A DNA stretch of 64,000 nucleotides from Rossellomorea marisflavi (GCA_003667865.1 CP033051.1:1819501-1883500); one strand, 5' to 3'; positions 44,317-53,246 are shown, counted from the stretch's first letter. Numbers and translations are program-made. The notes: generated from the sequence alone by a model not told the origin.

Positions 44317-45789
44317 GTGAATACTCAACAACAAACACAAGAAGTAACGGGTGTCATGACGGCACCCCTTACATTTCAATCTTTTACCGTCCCTCAACAA
44401 TCAAAATGGATGAAAATCCAGCTATCGTTATCTGAAAAGGCATGGATGATGTTTTTACTGACTGATCCATCTGGAACAGTTCGTTTACAAGGCTTTGTAA
44501 TAGATGACCAGAAAGAATTCATTGTAAGTACAGATTATACGACTTCTAGTTACTCATCTGTTCCTGGCATGATTCAGACAGGTGAGTGGAAAATCGAGCT
44601 CATGAAGCTGAGTAAGCAGGATGTTTCCTTCACGCTACTATGTGATTGTGGAAATGACGAATTGCCTGCTTTGCATCATTATAAGCTTACCAATTTTTCC
44701 GGCTTACAGGATAATGGAGGATTTGTTCTTAACGATTGGAATCCCTATGAAGTACGTTCAACAAAGGCAAAATGGTACAAAGGAGATTTTCATACTCACA
44801 CATACTTATCAGATGGTAAGCTTTCACCAGAAGAAGGAATGGAATCAGCAAGGAATATGGAACTAGATTTCTTTGTAGCAACAGATCATAATATTTTGCC
44901 TACAAAATGGTTAGAGGATCGTATTCTCGTGATTCCAGGGATCGAGGTCACGTCATCAAAGGGTCACTTTAATGCACTCGGACTTTCGAGCTGGGTTGAC
45001 TGGCGCTACTCTTCTCCTGATGGAGGAATGGAATCAGAGCAAGGGATGAACCGGATTTTAAAAGAAGTAAAAGAAAAAGGTGCGATTCGTTCCATTAATC
45101 ATCCAATGCTAGCACCATGGGATTGGACATTCCACGAAACAGAGCTATCTCAGATGGATGTGATTGAAATCTGGAATGACCCCACATTCCCGGATAATCG
45201 GAGAGCAACGGAAGAAGCACTTGTGCTATGGGATACCTTGTTGTCAGATGGATTTGTTATTTATGGAATTGGAGGCTCTGACTCACATATGCGTCCGACG
45301 GAAACGTATGAAGAAGGGGGATTGCCTTCATTGATTGGAGATCCTGCGACCTATGTGTGGGCAGAAGAACTCTCAGCACATGCGATTTTGTCTTCTGTAT
45401 TAAAAGGAAATGCTTATGTGACAAGAGGGCCTGTGCTGAACCCAATTTTTACTTTTGAAGGTGAACGTGTTCATCTAGGAGAGGTAATCACTAATGGGGA
45501 ACAGCCTGTTGAAACGATCTTTGAGTTATCCTATGAAGCTTGTGGCATAGGAAGCTACTTAGTTCGAGTGTTCGACGGGACTCGTACAAAGGTGACGGTT
45601 CTAGGTGATCAAGGGCATTTTACAGATTCAGTTCACTGGAAGGAAGGCTACCATTACCTACGCTATGAGATACGCTCACAGTCAGATGAGCTACTAGCCT
45701 TTATAAACCCAATTTTCATAGGACAGAAAGAAACAAGCTTACGAGTTTGGAAAGACTTATTAGAAAAGGCAGGCTATCAACGTGACTAA
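44317..45789 (+). CDS. PHP-domain metallohydrolase (CehA/McbA type)
   Basis: 490 residues, GTG start with only a weak AG-rich site. The first 150 residues form a beta-rich domain; the PHP domain follows, with DFHTHTYLSDGKLSPEE near 158, VATDHNI near 190, PGIEVTSSKGHFN near 210, INHPMLAPW near 260 and GGSDSHMRP near 318, covering the histidines and aspartates that bind the metals. CehA/McbA proteins cleave phospho- or carbamate esters; this one has no secretion signal. It follows the binding protein by 10 bp and overlaps the phosphatase gene by 8, so it is in the operon. The precise ester is unknown. Confidence 0.82.
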   Translation: MNTQQQTQEVTGVMTAPLTFQSFTVPQQSKWMKIQLSLSEKAWMMFLLTDPSGTVRLQGFVIDDQKEFIVSTDYTTSSYSSVPGMIQTGEWKIELMKLSKQDVSFTLLCDCGNDELPALHHYKLTNFSGLQDNGGFVLNDWNPYEVRSTKAKWYKGDFHTHTYLSDGKLSPEEGMESARNMELDFFVATDHNILPTKWLEDRILVIPGIEVTSSKGHFNALGLSSWVDWRYSSPDGGMESEQGMNRILKEVKEKGAIRSINHPMLAPWDWTFHETELSQMDVIEIWNDPTFPDNRRATEEALVLWDTLLSDGFVIYGIGGSDSHMRPTETYEEGGLPSLIGDPATYVWAEELSAHAILSSVLKGNAYVTRGPVLNPIFTFEGERVHLGEVITNGEQPVETIFELSYEACGIGSYLVRVFDGTRTKVTVLGDQGHFTDSVHWKEGYHYLRYEIRSQSDELLAFINPIFIGQKETSLRVWKDLLEKAGYQRD

Positions 45790-46522
45790 CATTAGAGGAA
45801 TCCTTTTTGATAAGGATGGAACATTAATTGAATTTCTTGGACTCTGGAAAGCGATTGCCCTTGGACTTGTCGAGGAATTGATACATTCAGAGAATCCAAT
45901 AGTAAAAGAGAAACTACTAGAAAGCATTGGGCTTGTTCAAGACGAAGTACGGCCAGCAAGTATTCTTTCATCTGGAACGACGAAGGATATTGAAGAGGCT
46001 TTTCGACAAGTGCTAATCGATGAGCAAATCAACTTTCCAGAGCCATTACATCAATGGATTGAGAGTAAGATTTTTGAGCTAACAAAACAAAATATTCATG
46101 CGATTAAACCAGTTGCCGATCTAAATACCTTGCTCACTCGTTTGAAACAAAATGGTTTAAAAATTGGCATTGCTACTGCGGATGATCAAGAAACAACACT
46201 TCTAACGTTAAATCTATTAGGATTGACTCATTATTTTGATTTTATTGGAACATCGGATTTCTATAACAAAAAGCCTCACCCTCATATGATGGAGGCATTT
46301 TGTGAAGAGGTTGGGGTGGCAGCAAAAGAGGTTGTCATGGTTGGGGACACTGCTGTAGACATTGCTTTTGGTAGAAATGCAAACTGTCAATATATGATTG
46401 GAGTTCATTCTGGAGCAGGGCAGAGTCAGGATCTTGTAGGAGCCGACTTTGTCATTCCAACAATTGCCGATCTTGTAGATGTAAATAATGAATTTATTTG
46501 GGAGAAGGCTGTCTCTAGGTAA
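45782..46522 (+). CDS. HAD-superfamily phosphatase
   Basis: 246 residues, GTG start inside the end of the preceding gene, so translation is probably coupled. Motif I LFDKDGTLIEF is near residue 8 (nucleophile Asp, acid Asp), motif II is TADDQET, motif III Lys is in NKKPHPHM, and motif IV is VGDTAVDIAFG. The cap (about 18-85) is helical, as in phosphoglycolate phosphatase-like enzymes. As last gene of the DeoR operon, it probably removes phosphate from the imported or processed compound. Confidence 0.87.
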   Translation: MTNIRGILFDKDGTLIEFLGLWKAIALGLVEELIHSENPIVKEKLLESIGLVQDEVRPASILSSGTTKDIEEAFRQVLIDEQINFPEPLHQWIESKIFELTKQNIHAIKPVADLNTLLTRLKQNGLKIGIATADDQETTLLTLNLLGLTHYFDFIGTSDFYNKKPHPHMMEAFCEEVGVAAKEVVMVGDTAVDIAFGRNANCQYMIGVHSGAGQSQDLVGADFVIPTIADLVDVNNEFIWEKAVSR

Positions 46523-46537
46523 GAGGCAGTTTTTTCT
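46507..46537 (+). terminator. Terminator overlapping the phosphatase stop
   Basis: CTGTCTCT pairs with AGAGGCAG (one G-U), followed by T6. It closes the DeoR-controlled operon. Confidence 0.75.
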
Positions 46538-46614
46538 TTTGGGTTTTAAAAAAATATGCAGAACAACTGGAATATTATGTTAAAATTTTATTGGTAGATC
46601 CGGGAGGGAAAACG

Positions 46615-47022
46615 ATGAAAGTACCAAGACATATTGTTTCAGCGGCGACCATTGTGACGAATGATCATAATGAAATATTATTAATAAAAGGACCACGCCG
46701 AGGATGGGAAATGCCTGGTGGACAGGTGGAAGAGAGAGAATCCTTGAAGGCAGCAGCAATTAGAGAAACGAAAGAGGAATCAGGAATTGTCATTGAAGTC
46801 GTAAAATTTTGTGGAGTCTTTCAAAATGTTGAGGGTTCAATTTGTAACACGTTGTTTCTAGCAAAAGCAATCGGTGGAAAACCAACAACTAGTTCTGAAA
46901 GTTTAGAAGTAGGGTTTTTCCCAGTGCATGAGGCATTAGAAATGGTAACGTATCTAAACTTTAGACAAAGAATTGAATATTGTTTAGATGAAAAGGCACA
47001 ACCTTTCTATATTGAATTTTAA
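46615..47022 (+). CDS. NUDIX hydrolase
   Basis: 135 residues from ATG 46615, following GGGAGGG; eight further codons are open upstream. The NUDIX box is complete: GGQVEERESLKAAAIRETKE (G, E and REXXEE in ETKEESG) near residues 37-60. Such enzymes cleave nucleoside diphosphates linked to other groups. Substrate unknown. It starts a same-strand group with a VOC protein and a DUF1835 protein with gaps of 26 and 46 bp, which may be co-transcribed. Confidence 0.9.
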   Translation: MKVPRHIVSAATIVTNDHNEILLIKGPRRGWEMPGGQVEERESLKAAAIRETKEESGIVIEVVKFCGVFQNVEGSICNTLFLAKAIGGKPTTSSESLEVGFFPVHEALEMVTYLNFRQRIEYCLDEKAQPFYIEF

Positions 47023-47048
47023 CTAAAGAGATAAAGTAGGAGAATAGA

Positions 47049-47453
47049 ATGACAACAAAATTTGTTCATCATATCTGTATTCAAACCAACTGCTATGAAG
47101 AATCGTTAAGATTTTACCGAGACGCTCTTGGCTTTGAGCTTGTACAAGAAAGTCCAAACTTTCATAATCGAGCGTTTAATTCTTGGTTAAAGCTGGAAGG
47201 CTTCTATATTGAGATGCAGACGAATAAAGTTGGTGAAATCCTTAATGCTACAGACTCTCATTCAAAAGGGATTGTTCATTTTTGTCTTTGGGTAGAGAAT
47301 TTGGAACGTGAGGTTGAATTAATGAAACGGAATGGGTACAGCTTTCTAGTAAAGAATGGGAAAGAAATCTATCACGTGGAAAACGGTAGGCTATGTAAAA
47401 TAATGGCTCCAGAGGGGACAATCATTGAGCTTCGAGACAATGTAGGAATTTAA
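47049..47453 (+). CDS. VOC-family (glyoxalase/bleomycin resistance) protein
   Basis: 134 residues. Two beta-alpha-beta-beta-beta units are visible: VHHICIQTNCYEESLRFYRD with the first metal-type His, GFYIEMQT, then IVHFCLWVENLEREVELMK with the second His, and IIELRD with the Glu. This H/E/H/E set can hold a metal. The reaction cannot be told. GTAGGAG stands before the ATG. Confidence 0.87.
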   Translation: MTTKFVHHICIQTNCYEESLRFYRDALGFELVQESPNFHNRAFNSWLKLEGFYIEMQTNKVGEILNATDSHSKGIVHFCLWVENLEREVELMKRNGYSFLVKNGKEIYHVENGRLCKIMAPEGTIIELRDNVGI

Positions 47454-47499
47454 TGCATTTTTTGATATAGAATATCTGATAAAGAAGGGACTAGAAAAC

Positions 47500-48537
47500 A
47501 TGCTAGATACATTGAAAAAGTACGTAAATGATTTACCGGAAGAAGAAGCAAAGTCTCTATTATTTCTAATGCTTTTACGGATCAATATGGCCAAAGGAAC
47601 AGAGAACTATTCAGACGAACAATTTTTCTTAGACATGACGAAAATCTATGATGACTTTATTACGTATAAAGAAAAGCTAGCAAAAAATGAAAATGAGAAA
47701 CTGTATAAGACGGTACATATAGTATTTGGTGATTCCCCGGCTGGTAGCTTACGAGTGGTTCTTAAAGAAATGGGGTTAGAGGATGAAGAAAGGATTATCA
47801 CATTCTCTGATATATTCTCGATCGGTCCTGTGTGGTGTTTGAATGAAAAGAACGGACTATCTCATCGCCATAAATGGTTGAAAAATCATATTCCAATGGA
47901 CGATGAAATTGTATACACCTATCAGCACAGATTTGAACAAACCGTTTCTAAGGTGAAAGAAATCTCAAATGATATTCCAATCATAATTTGGACTGGAGAA
48001 AATGCTCATGAACAAACAGCATTGCGTTTTGTTCTGTCTCTATTAGAAGAAAAGACAAATGACATGGTTATAATCAACTCCACATCAAGCTATAAAAAAC
48101 ACTTTAAAGCTGCTGAAGATGATGGATATCCATTACATACAGGGGAAATAACGACAGAAAAACTAATGGCAATCTATCAGACCGATAGAAAAGAACCTCT
48201 CATGAAAAGTGAACGGGCACGCATTGTAAAAGAGTGGGAACAGCTATCTACAAGGCAAGAAGTTTTACGGATATGGGAAGATAGGCAGATTGTTAGTGTC
48301 GATGAAACCTATTATGATGATTACATAATTGATACAGCACGAAGCTTACATAGGGAGCGAGGTAATCATGATTTTATTAAGTCCGCTCGGCTAATTGGAG
48401 AAGCACTCGGTCATTGCAATCAGTATATTGGTGACCAGTTTTTTGAGTATCGAGTAAGACAGTTAATCCTCGATGGGATTTTTGATATTGAAGGTGTGCT
48501 TACAGCGATGAGATATTATAGTGTGAAACTAAGATAA
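47500..48537 (+). CDS. DUF1835/DUF3658-domain protein
   Basis: 345 residues, soluble. After a helical N-terminus (1-65) the DUF1835 domain is clear: TVHIVFGDSPAGSLRVVLKE, FSDIFSIGPVW, then a segment IPIIIWTGENAHEQTALRFV near residue 165. The C-terminal part (ARIVKEWEQLSTRQEVLRIW, DDYIIDTARSL, FFEYRVRQLILDGIFDIEG) matches DUF3658. Function unknown in the family. GAAGGG stands before the ATG. A terminator follows. Confidence 0.85.
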   Translation: MLDTLKKYVNDLPEEEAKSLLFLMLLRINMAKGTENYSDEQFFLDMTKIYDDFITYKEKLAKNENEKLYKTVHIVFGDSPAGSLRVVLKEMGLEDEERIITFSDIFSIGPVWCLNEKNGLSHRHKWLKNHIPMDDEIVYTYQHRFEQTVSKVKEISNDIPIIIWTGENAHEQTALRFVLSLLEEKTNDMVIINSTSSYKKHFKAAEDDGYPLHTGEITTEKLMAIYQTDRKEPLMKSERARIVKEWEQLSTRQEVLRIWEDRQIVSVDETYYDDYIIDTARSLHRERGNHDFIKSARLIGEALGHCNQYIGDQFFEYRVRQLILDGIFDIEGVLTAMRYYSVKLR

Positions 48538-48557
48538 ATGAAGACTACTAAAGATAG

Positions 48558-48589
48558 GAGCATTCTGCAAAATAGAATGCTCTTTTTTT
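48558..48589 (+). terminator. Terminator after the DUF1835 gene
   Basis: GAGCATTCT pairs with AGAATGCTC, followed by T7. Confidence 0.88.
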
Positions 48590-48725
48590 ATGTAAGTAGG
48601 TCCAAGTGGATATTTCCATAATTATAGAAAGTGATGAAACTTCCGTATCATCACTGCGTAAATATAACTATCTGGAAAAAAACACCACGTAAAATACAAT
48701 GAAGATCTGATTGGAGGTTTCAAGT

Positions 48726-49628
48726 GTGGATCATGTTATTCAGGTTGAAGGGGTCACGAAGAAGTTTGGTAAAAAGGTAGCAGTAAATGATGTTTCGTTT
48801 ACAATTGAAAAAGGATCAACTGTCGCCATCTTAGGGCCAAATGGAGCGGGGAAAACAACGACGATTTCAATGATGTTAGGGTTACTTGAGCCAACAGCGG
48901 GAACTATAAAGGTTTTTGGAAAAAGTCCAAGAGAACAATCCGTACGGAATAAAATAGGTGCGATGCTGCAAGAAGTGAGTGTTATTGATAAGTTAAAAGT
49001 TCGAGAGATTATCGAATTATTCAGAAGCTATTATTCTTCACCACTCTCATTTGAGGAAATTATCACGTTAGCTGGCTTGAAAGAAGAGGAATTGAAAAAG
49101 TGGGTGAATAAGCTATCCGGGGGACAAAAAAGGAAAGTGGGATTTGCACTAGCACTAACAGGAAACCCAGATCTAATCTTTTTTGATGAACCAACCGTAG
49201 GGCTGGATATTACAGCTAGGAAAAGCTTCTGGGAAAATGTCAGTTGGCTAAAATCACAGGGGAAAACCGTAATCTTCACAACACATTATTTACAGGAAGC
49301 AGATGATTCTTCGGAACGTATCATCCTTTTTAATAATGGGGAAATCATTGCCGATGGAAAACCTGAGGATATCAAGCACAACATTGCACGGAGAAGTGTG
49401 TCATTACAATCCGATGATGAGGGGGTTATAGAGCAACTGAAATCGTTTCATCATGTAATTAGATGTTATGAAAAAGATTCTCGTATTTATGTCGTGTCAG
49501 ACAATACAGATGCTGTGCTTTCACAAATCTTCCATCATCAAGTGGATGCAAGGAATATCCTTATTGAACAAGGACGATTAGAGGAAGTATTCGAGCATTT
49601 AACCTCTGAACATAGGGAGGTTATCTAA
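48726..49628 (+). CDS. ABC-2 exporter ATP-binding protein
   Basis: 300 residues from GTG 48726, seven bases after GGAGG; the TTG at 48711 overlaps that site. Cassette motifs: GPNGAGKTTT near 37, LSGGQKRKVG near 134, FFDEPTVGLD near 156, and a His switch in TTHYLQEAD. A 90-residue C-terminal extension is typical of drug and lantibiotic exporters. It is coupled to the next gene (2-bp gap), which encodes the membrane part. Substrate unknown. Confidence 0.92.
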   Translation: MDHVIQVEGVTKKFGKKVAVNDVSFTIEKGSTVAILGPNGAGKTTTISMMLGLLEPTAGTIKVFGKSPREQSVRNKIGAMLQEVSVIDKLKVREIIELFRSYYSSPLSFEEIITLAGLKEEELKKWVNKLSGGQKRKVGFALALTGNPDLIFFDEPTVGLDITARKSFWENVSWLKSQGKTVIFTTHYLQEADDSSERIILFNNGEIIADGKPEDIKHNIARRSVSLQSDDEGVIEQLKSFHHVIRCYEKDSRIYVVSDNTDAVLSQIFHHQVDARNILIEQGRLEEVFEHLTSEHREVI

Positions 49629-49630
49629 CG

Positions 49631-50365
49631 ATGAATGCCATTTTGACACAATGTAAGTATGAAGTCGTCCGGATTTTCCGAAATCCATATTTCGTTTTTT
49701 GGACGTTGGTTATGCCAATCCTGTTCTACTTTATTTTCACAAATGTTGTAAATTCCAATACTCCATTTCAAGAAGAGTGGAAGGCATATTATTTAATGTC
49801 GATGACCGCCTTTAGTGTGATGGGATCCGCAATTATGAATTTTGGGATTCGCATGGTGCAGGAGCAAACACAGGGATGGGCGACTTTTATGAAGCTTACT
49901 CCGTTTCCAAATTGGGCCTATTTCACGTCAAAAATGTTTGGTCAGCTTGTGATGCATTTATTATCGATTGTTATCGTTTTTTTAGCTGGTTATCTCATTA
50001 ATGGGGTTTCATTGACAGCGACACAATGGCTGTTATCAGGGCTATGGATTCTACTAGCCTCGACACCATTTTTAGCTTTAGGTTCACTTATTGGGACAAT
50101 GAAAAAGGTAGAAACAGCTAGTGGTGTTAGTAATATTATTTATCTTGCATTAGCAATATTAGGTGGGATGTGGATGCCGATTTCAACCTTCCCAGAATTC
50201 TTAAAAAGTGTAGCAGAGTGGCTACCCTCTTATCATTTTGGTAGTGGTGCCTGGAATATTATTCTTGGTGATGCTCCAGCTTGGGAGAGTTATCCTATTC
50301 TAATCGGATATTTGTTTGTGTTTATCTTGCTAGCTGTCTTTATTAGGAGCAGACAAAAAGCATAA
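49631..50365 (+). CDS. ABC-2 type permease
   Basis: 244 residues, six transmembrane helices, with the ABC-2 layout: an N-terminal helix NPYFVFWTLVMPILFYFIFT, two helix pairs, a final YPILIGYLFVFILLAVF. GGAGG before the ATG is inside the end of the ATPase gene. It forms a half-transporter pair with that ATPase, acting as a dimer in the membrane. No two-component system is adjacent. Confidence 0.9.
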   Translation: MNAILTQCKYEVVRIFRNPYFVFWTLVMPILFYFIFTNVVNSNTPFQEEWKAYYLMSMTAFSVMGSAIMNFGIRMVQEQTQGWATFMKLTPFPNWAYFTSKMFGQLVMHLLSIVIVFLAGYLINGVSLTATQWLLSGLWILLASTPFLALGSLIGTMKKVETASGVSNIIYLALAILGGMWMPISTFPEFLKSVAEWLPSYHFGSGAWNIILGDAPAWESYPILIGYLFVFILLAVFIRSRQKA

Positions 50366-50547
50366 TGCAGGAGTGGCACATTTAATCAACGAATCTTATA
50401 GAAAAAAATGGGTATTTATAAGGAAAAACTCATAAAAATTAGCTAATATCCGCCAAATTCATTCAAAATTCATCAAAAGTCGACAAAACTCTCTCGTTTT
50501 GTAGTACAATAGTCATAACATCACATGATGGAATGGGGGGAACGTTA

Positions 50548-50973
50548 TTGTCGGCTTTAGTTAAAAGTTTTACTGAAACATATGAATTGGAAACACTACA
50601 TGATTTTGATCGTATATGGGAAGAAATACATGAATATATGATGTCGCTATGTAAGGATAATCAATTAATGTTATTTAGTCTTGTCGTGTTAGAAGCAATA
50701 GAAAATACGATGAAACATGGGGAACTTCCAGCAACGATTACGATTTCCACTCATTTCAATGAAGTGATTATTACGGTTGAAGATTGCGGCAGTGGTTTTG
50801 ACATTCAATCCACGCTTAAAACAATAAATGAAAAAGGTGTAGATACCTTATTAGAAGAAAAAGCAAGAAATTATGAGACTTCCGGTCGGGGAATACTGAT
50901 GATGCTTTCGCAAAGTGATCAAGTTGTGTTTCATCCATCAGGTACGAAGGTGAGTTTGTATAAAAAGTTTTGA
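50548..50973 (+). CDS. RsbW-like ATP-binding protein (anti-sigma/HATPase type)
   Basis: About 141 residues. The ATP site motifs of the GHKL group are present: N box VVLEAIENTMKHG, G1 box VEDCGSGFDI, G2 box GRGILMM. Length and domain match RsbW/SpoIIAB-type anti-sigma kinases. The TTG at 50548, about six bases after GGGGGGA, is a better start than the ATG at 50533, which overlaps the site. No anti-anti-sigma or sigma gene lies next to it, so the partner is elsewhere. A terminator follows. Confidence 0.82.
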   Translation: MSALVKSFTETYELETLHDFDRIWEEIHEYMMSLCKDNQLMLFSLVVLEAIENTMKHGELPATITISTHFNEVIITVEDCGSGFDIQSTLKTINEKGVDTLLEEKARNYETSGRGILMMLSQSDQVVFHPSGTKVSLYKKF

Positions 50974-51049
50974 TTATAACTATCTGAAGAATGAGTTCGT
51001 TTCGACTGGGTTATACAACAAATTACGAATACATTATATATTGAAGTAG

Positions 51050-51078
51050 ACGCTAGGAGTGATCCTAGCGTTTTTTTA
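51050..51078 (+). terminator. Terminator after the HATPase gene
   Basis: ACGCTAGG pairs with CCTAGCGT, followed by T7. Confidence 0.88.
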
Positions 51079-51145
51079 TGTTCTATGTATAAACATAATA
51101 GACTATGATTCGGGATTCGGGGTTTAAGATAAGTTGTTGCTTGAT

Positions 51146-51325
51146 GCGGACATTAAGTACGCTATTTTTGACATTTACATCAAAATATAAGGGTTGGCGG
51201 ACATTTGTTCCGCTATATTAAGAGAATTTCAGAAAATCAGCTCCGAAATTGATGAATAACGGAATAGATGTCCGTACACCCCCTTAAAACGGGGATTTTC
51301 CAATAAATAACGGAATAAATGTCCG
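51146..51325. repeat. Four-armed GGACATTTATTCC element, copy 2
   Basis: Arms start at 51146 and 51197 (forward) and at 51257 and 51308 (reverse complement), spaced 51, 60 and 51 bp as in the copy at 19808. The best arm pair is GCGGACATTTGTTCCGCTA against TAACGGAATAAATGTCCG. The intergenic stretch 50974-51533 holds no gene. Confidence 0.85.
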
Positions 51326-51533
51326 AGCCGAAAATACTTCAGCACTATTTTACGTGCAAAAATAACATTTCAATTACTATATGAACGCCCATCTCTTGTT
51401 ATTTTAGTTTTTCCACAAACTGAATCGATCATCCCACTGAAAAAATGTAACTATATGGAAAAAAGGGTGTATAATTATGAAAGAGATATTAAGATTTGAT
51501 TGAATCTAAAAAAGAAGGGATGAGGATTTTAGT

Positions 51534-51737
51534 ATGGACAAATCGGCTAAAGAAATTACTTGTCCAAAATGCAGTGGAAAAGAAATAGGAGTGGGAAACC
51601 AAAGTGGTTATGCTGTAATGTATCCTGATAACAAGATGAGTTTGGGATCGAAAATTAAATACCTGATTTGTGTTGAATGTGGGTTTATAATCGAAAGTTA
51701 TGTAGAAAAGCCAGAGAAATTCAAGGGAACACACTAA
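51534..51737 (+). CDS. Small zinc-ribbon protein
   Basis: 67 residues with two CxxC knuckles (CPKCSG and CVECGF) about 36 residues apart and a short beta-rich middle. No membrane segment. It should bind one zinc ion. GGGATGAGG precedes the ATG. Role unknown. Confidence 0.7.
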   Translation: MDKSAKEITCPKCSGKEIGVGNQSGYAVMYPDNKMSLGSKIKYLICVECGFIIESYVEKPEKFKGTH

Positions 51738-51784
51738 TAGAGTTCAAAAAAGGTATGTTAAGAGAATAGAAGGAGGCAAATCTT

Positions 51785-51967
51785 ATGAAGAATAGGATTA
51801 GAACCATGATTGGATTCGTAGGCTGTCTCATGCTATTTGGTATCGGGGTCTTTGGTTTGGTAACTGAGTCGCAATCATCACCATGGATTAATGCCGGAAT
51901 ATTTACAATATAAGGTTTTATTGGAGCTGTTTCTACCGGTGTGGTTCTGATAAGAGGTAGAAAATAA
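51785..51967 (+). pseudogene. Small membrane protein gene with an in-frame stop
   Basis: AAGGAGG precedes the ATG at 51785. The frame encodes MKNRIRTMIGFVGCLMLFGI and on to a stop TAA at 51911-51913 (42 residues). The same frame then continues with GFIGAVSTGVVLIRGRK to a second TAA at 51965. The two hydrophobic segments would make a normal two-helix protein of 60 residues, so the first TAA is probably a nonsense mutation. A functional 42-residue form is possible. Confidence 0.6.
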
Positions 51968-52039
51968 GGGTTTTAATGGTACAGAAAATGAGCTTGTTTT
52001 CAAGGAGAAATCTGTTATTGATGGAATAAGGGGAAGAAT

Positions 52040-52345
52040 ATGAAAAAAAACATAGGAATCATCGTTGGGTTAATATTGGTTTTTATCATCCTACATGCGA
52101 CTCCAAGTATGGCTCTAAGGACACATGTCATGATGATGGGGTATCCGAAAGCTGCGATTGTTTCTGGTATTATTGAAGATGACTATCATAATAGGGTGGA
52201 TAAAGAAAAATTTGCTAAGGAAAATGCCAAAGCGTACACCTTAACGAAACCTCCTATAGAAAAGGCTACACAAGGTGAATTACGTAACTATCTTGTTAGG
52301 AAATTTTGGTTTCTTTATTATGCAGAATACTATGGAGAATTGTAA
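52040..52345 (+). CDS. Small exported protein of unknown function
   Basis: 101 residues. The N-terminus (KKNIGIIVGLILVFIILHA) is a signal peptide or a membrane anchor, followed by TPSMALRTHVMMMGYP; an A-L-R junction near residue 26 could be cleaved. The rest is charged and helical. AAGGGGA precedes the ATG. No family recognised. Confidence 0.6.
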   Translation: MKKNIGIIVGLILVFIILHATPSMALRTHVMMMGYPKAAIVSGIIEDDYHNRVDKEKFAKENAKAYTLTKPPIEKATQGELRNYLVRKFWFLYYAEYYGEL

Positions 52346-52523
52346 AATTGTGTTTTGGTACCTTTAATTACAAGGGTGTCAAGCTAAAGGGAACAATCGA
52401 TCCTTCTCAATGAAATATGGACTTCCTTAGATACCACATGTATTTGGCATTTAAATAATGTAGGTATTGTCAGTATATTTATAAAAATCTTGAATCATTA
52501 ATGGATATAAAACTGTATAGACG

Positions 52524-52565
52524 CTAATATTTTCACCTGCATATTAAGCAGTGTGAAAATATTAG
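52524..52565. repeat. Long intergenic hairpin
   Basis: CTAATATTTTCAC (52524-52536) and GTGAAAATATTAG (52553-52565) pair exactly, and CTGC/GCAG pair inside. A partial copy TGTGTGAAAATAT occurs at 52617. The remainder of 52346-52711 shows no gene. Confidence 0.6.
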
Positions 52566-52711
52566 TAACACTGCAATTAAAAGGATTCATCACTTGATTA
52601 GTACATAGTAGACTCTGTGTGAAAATATCGTCATTTTTAGTAGGCTTTGTAAAAGAATGTACTTATCTAACCAGCAGAAATGTTTAAGAAATAAGTGTAT
52701 TCGCAGGGTAT

Positions 52712-52747
52712 TAAACAAAACTGTGCATCGGCTTAAAGAGCTGATGC
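52712..52747 (-). terminator. Terminator of the HXXEE gene
   Basis: On the minus strand GCATCAGCT pairs with AGCCGATGC (one mismatch), followed by ACAGTTTTGTTT. Confidence 0.6.
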
Positions 52748-52748
52748 G

Positions 52749-53168
52749 TTATCCTAATCTGTTAAATAGATAAATGGTATATGGTGTAACAAGTCCAACA
52801 GCTGTGTACAGTCCCGGAGTATAAGTTCTCAAAATGATTGTCTGTATGATATGAACAAGGTTATGTAATAGCACAAAACTCAAAAAGCTCAAAAATAAGA
52901 TTGCTGTCCAACCACTTTCAATAAATTGAACTTTTAGGAATACGATCGTAGAACCGACTAAAAATATTACAACATCTCTTTTTGCAAATGAATGTGAATT
53001 TATGTTCCAAAAGTTCCAAATTAGAATCTGTAAACGATTACTAGTATTTTCAATTAAGTAGGACGTTTTCCGTGACCAATTTTCTACAGTAATTATTTCT
53101 TCAAAATCATGCAACATAAATATGACTAAAAAAAGCCAGATAGCATTATGTATTTCAAATGAGTGCAT
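52749..53168 (-). CDS. HXXEE-domain membrane protein
   Basis: 139 residues with four hydrophobic helices. The family signature HDFEE lies near residue 20 in the first helix, and a second histidine pair is in VLLHNLVHIIQT near residue 103. The family name comes from this H-x-x-E-E; a metal site in the membrane is supposed, but the reaction is unknown. TGGAGG precedes the ATG. It is a single-gene unit on the minus strand. Confidence 0.8.
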   Translation of the reverse strand: MHSFEIHNAIWLFLVIFMLHDFEEIITVENWSRKTSYLIENTSNRLQILIWNFWNINSHSFAKRDVVIFLVGSTIVFLKVQFIESGWTAILFLSFLSFVLLHNLVHIIQTIILRTYTPGLYTAVGLVTPYTIYLFNRLG

Positions 53169-53246
53169 TGTACTTTTCCTCCAAAAAATAGTTTATATAC
53201 ATCATTTTCAATATTACCATATATTGTTATAACTTAGGATATTAAT

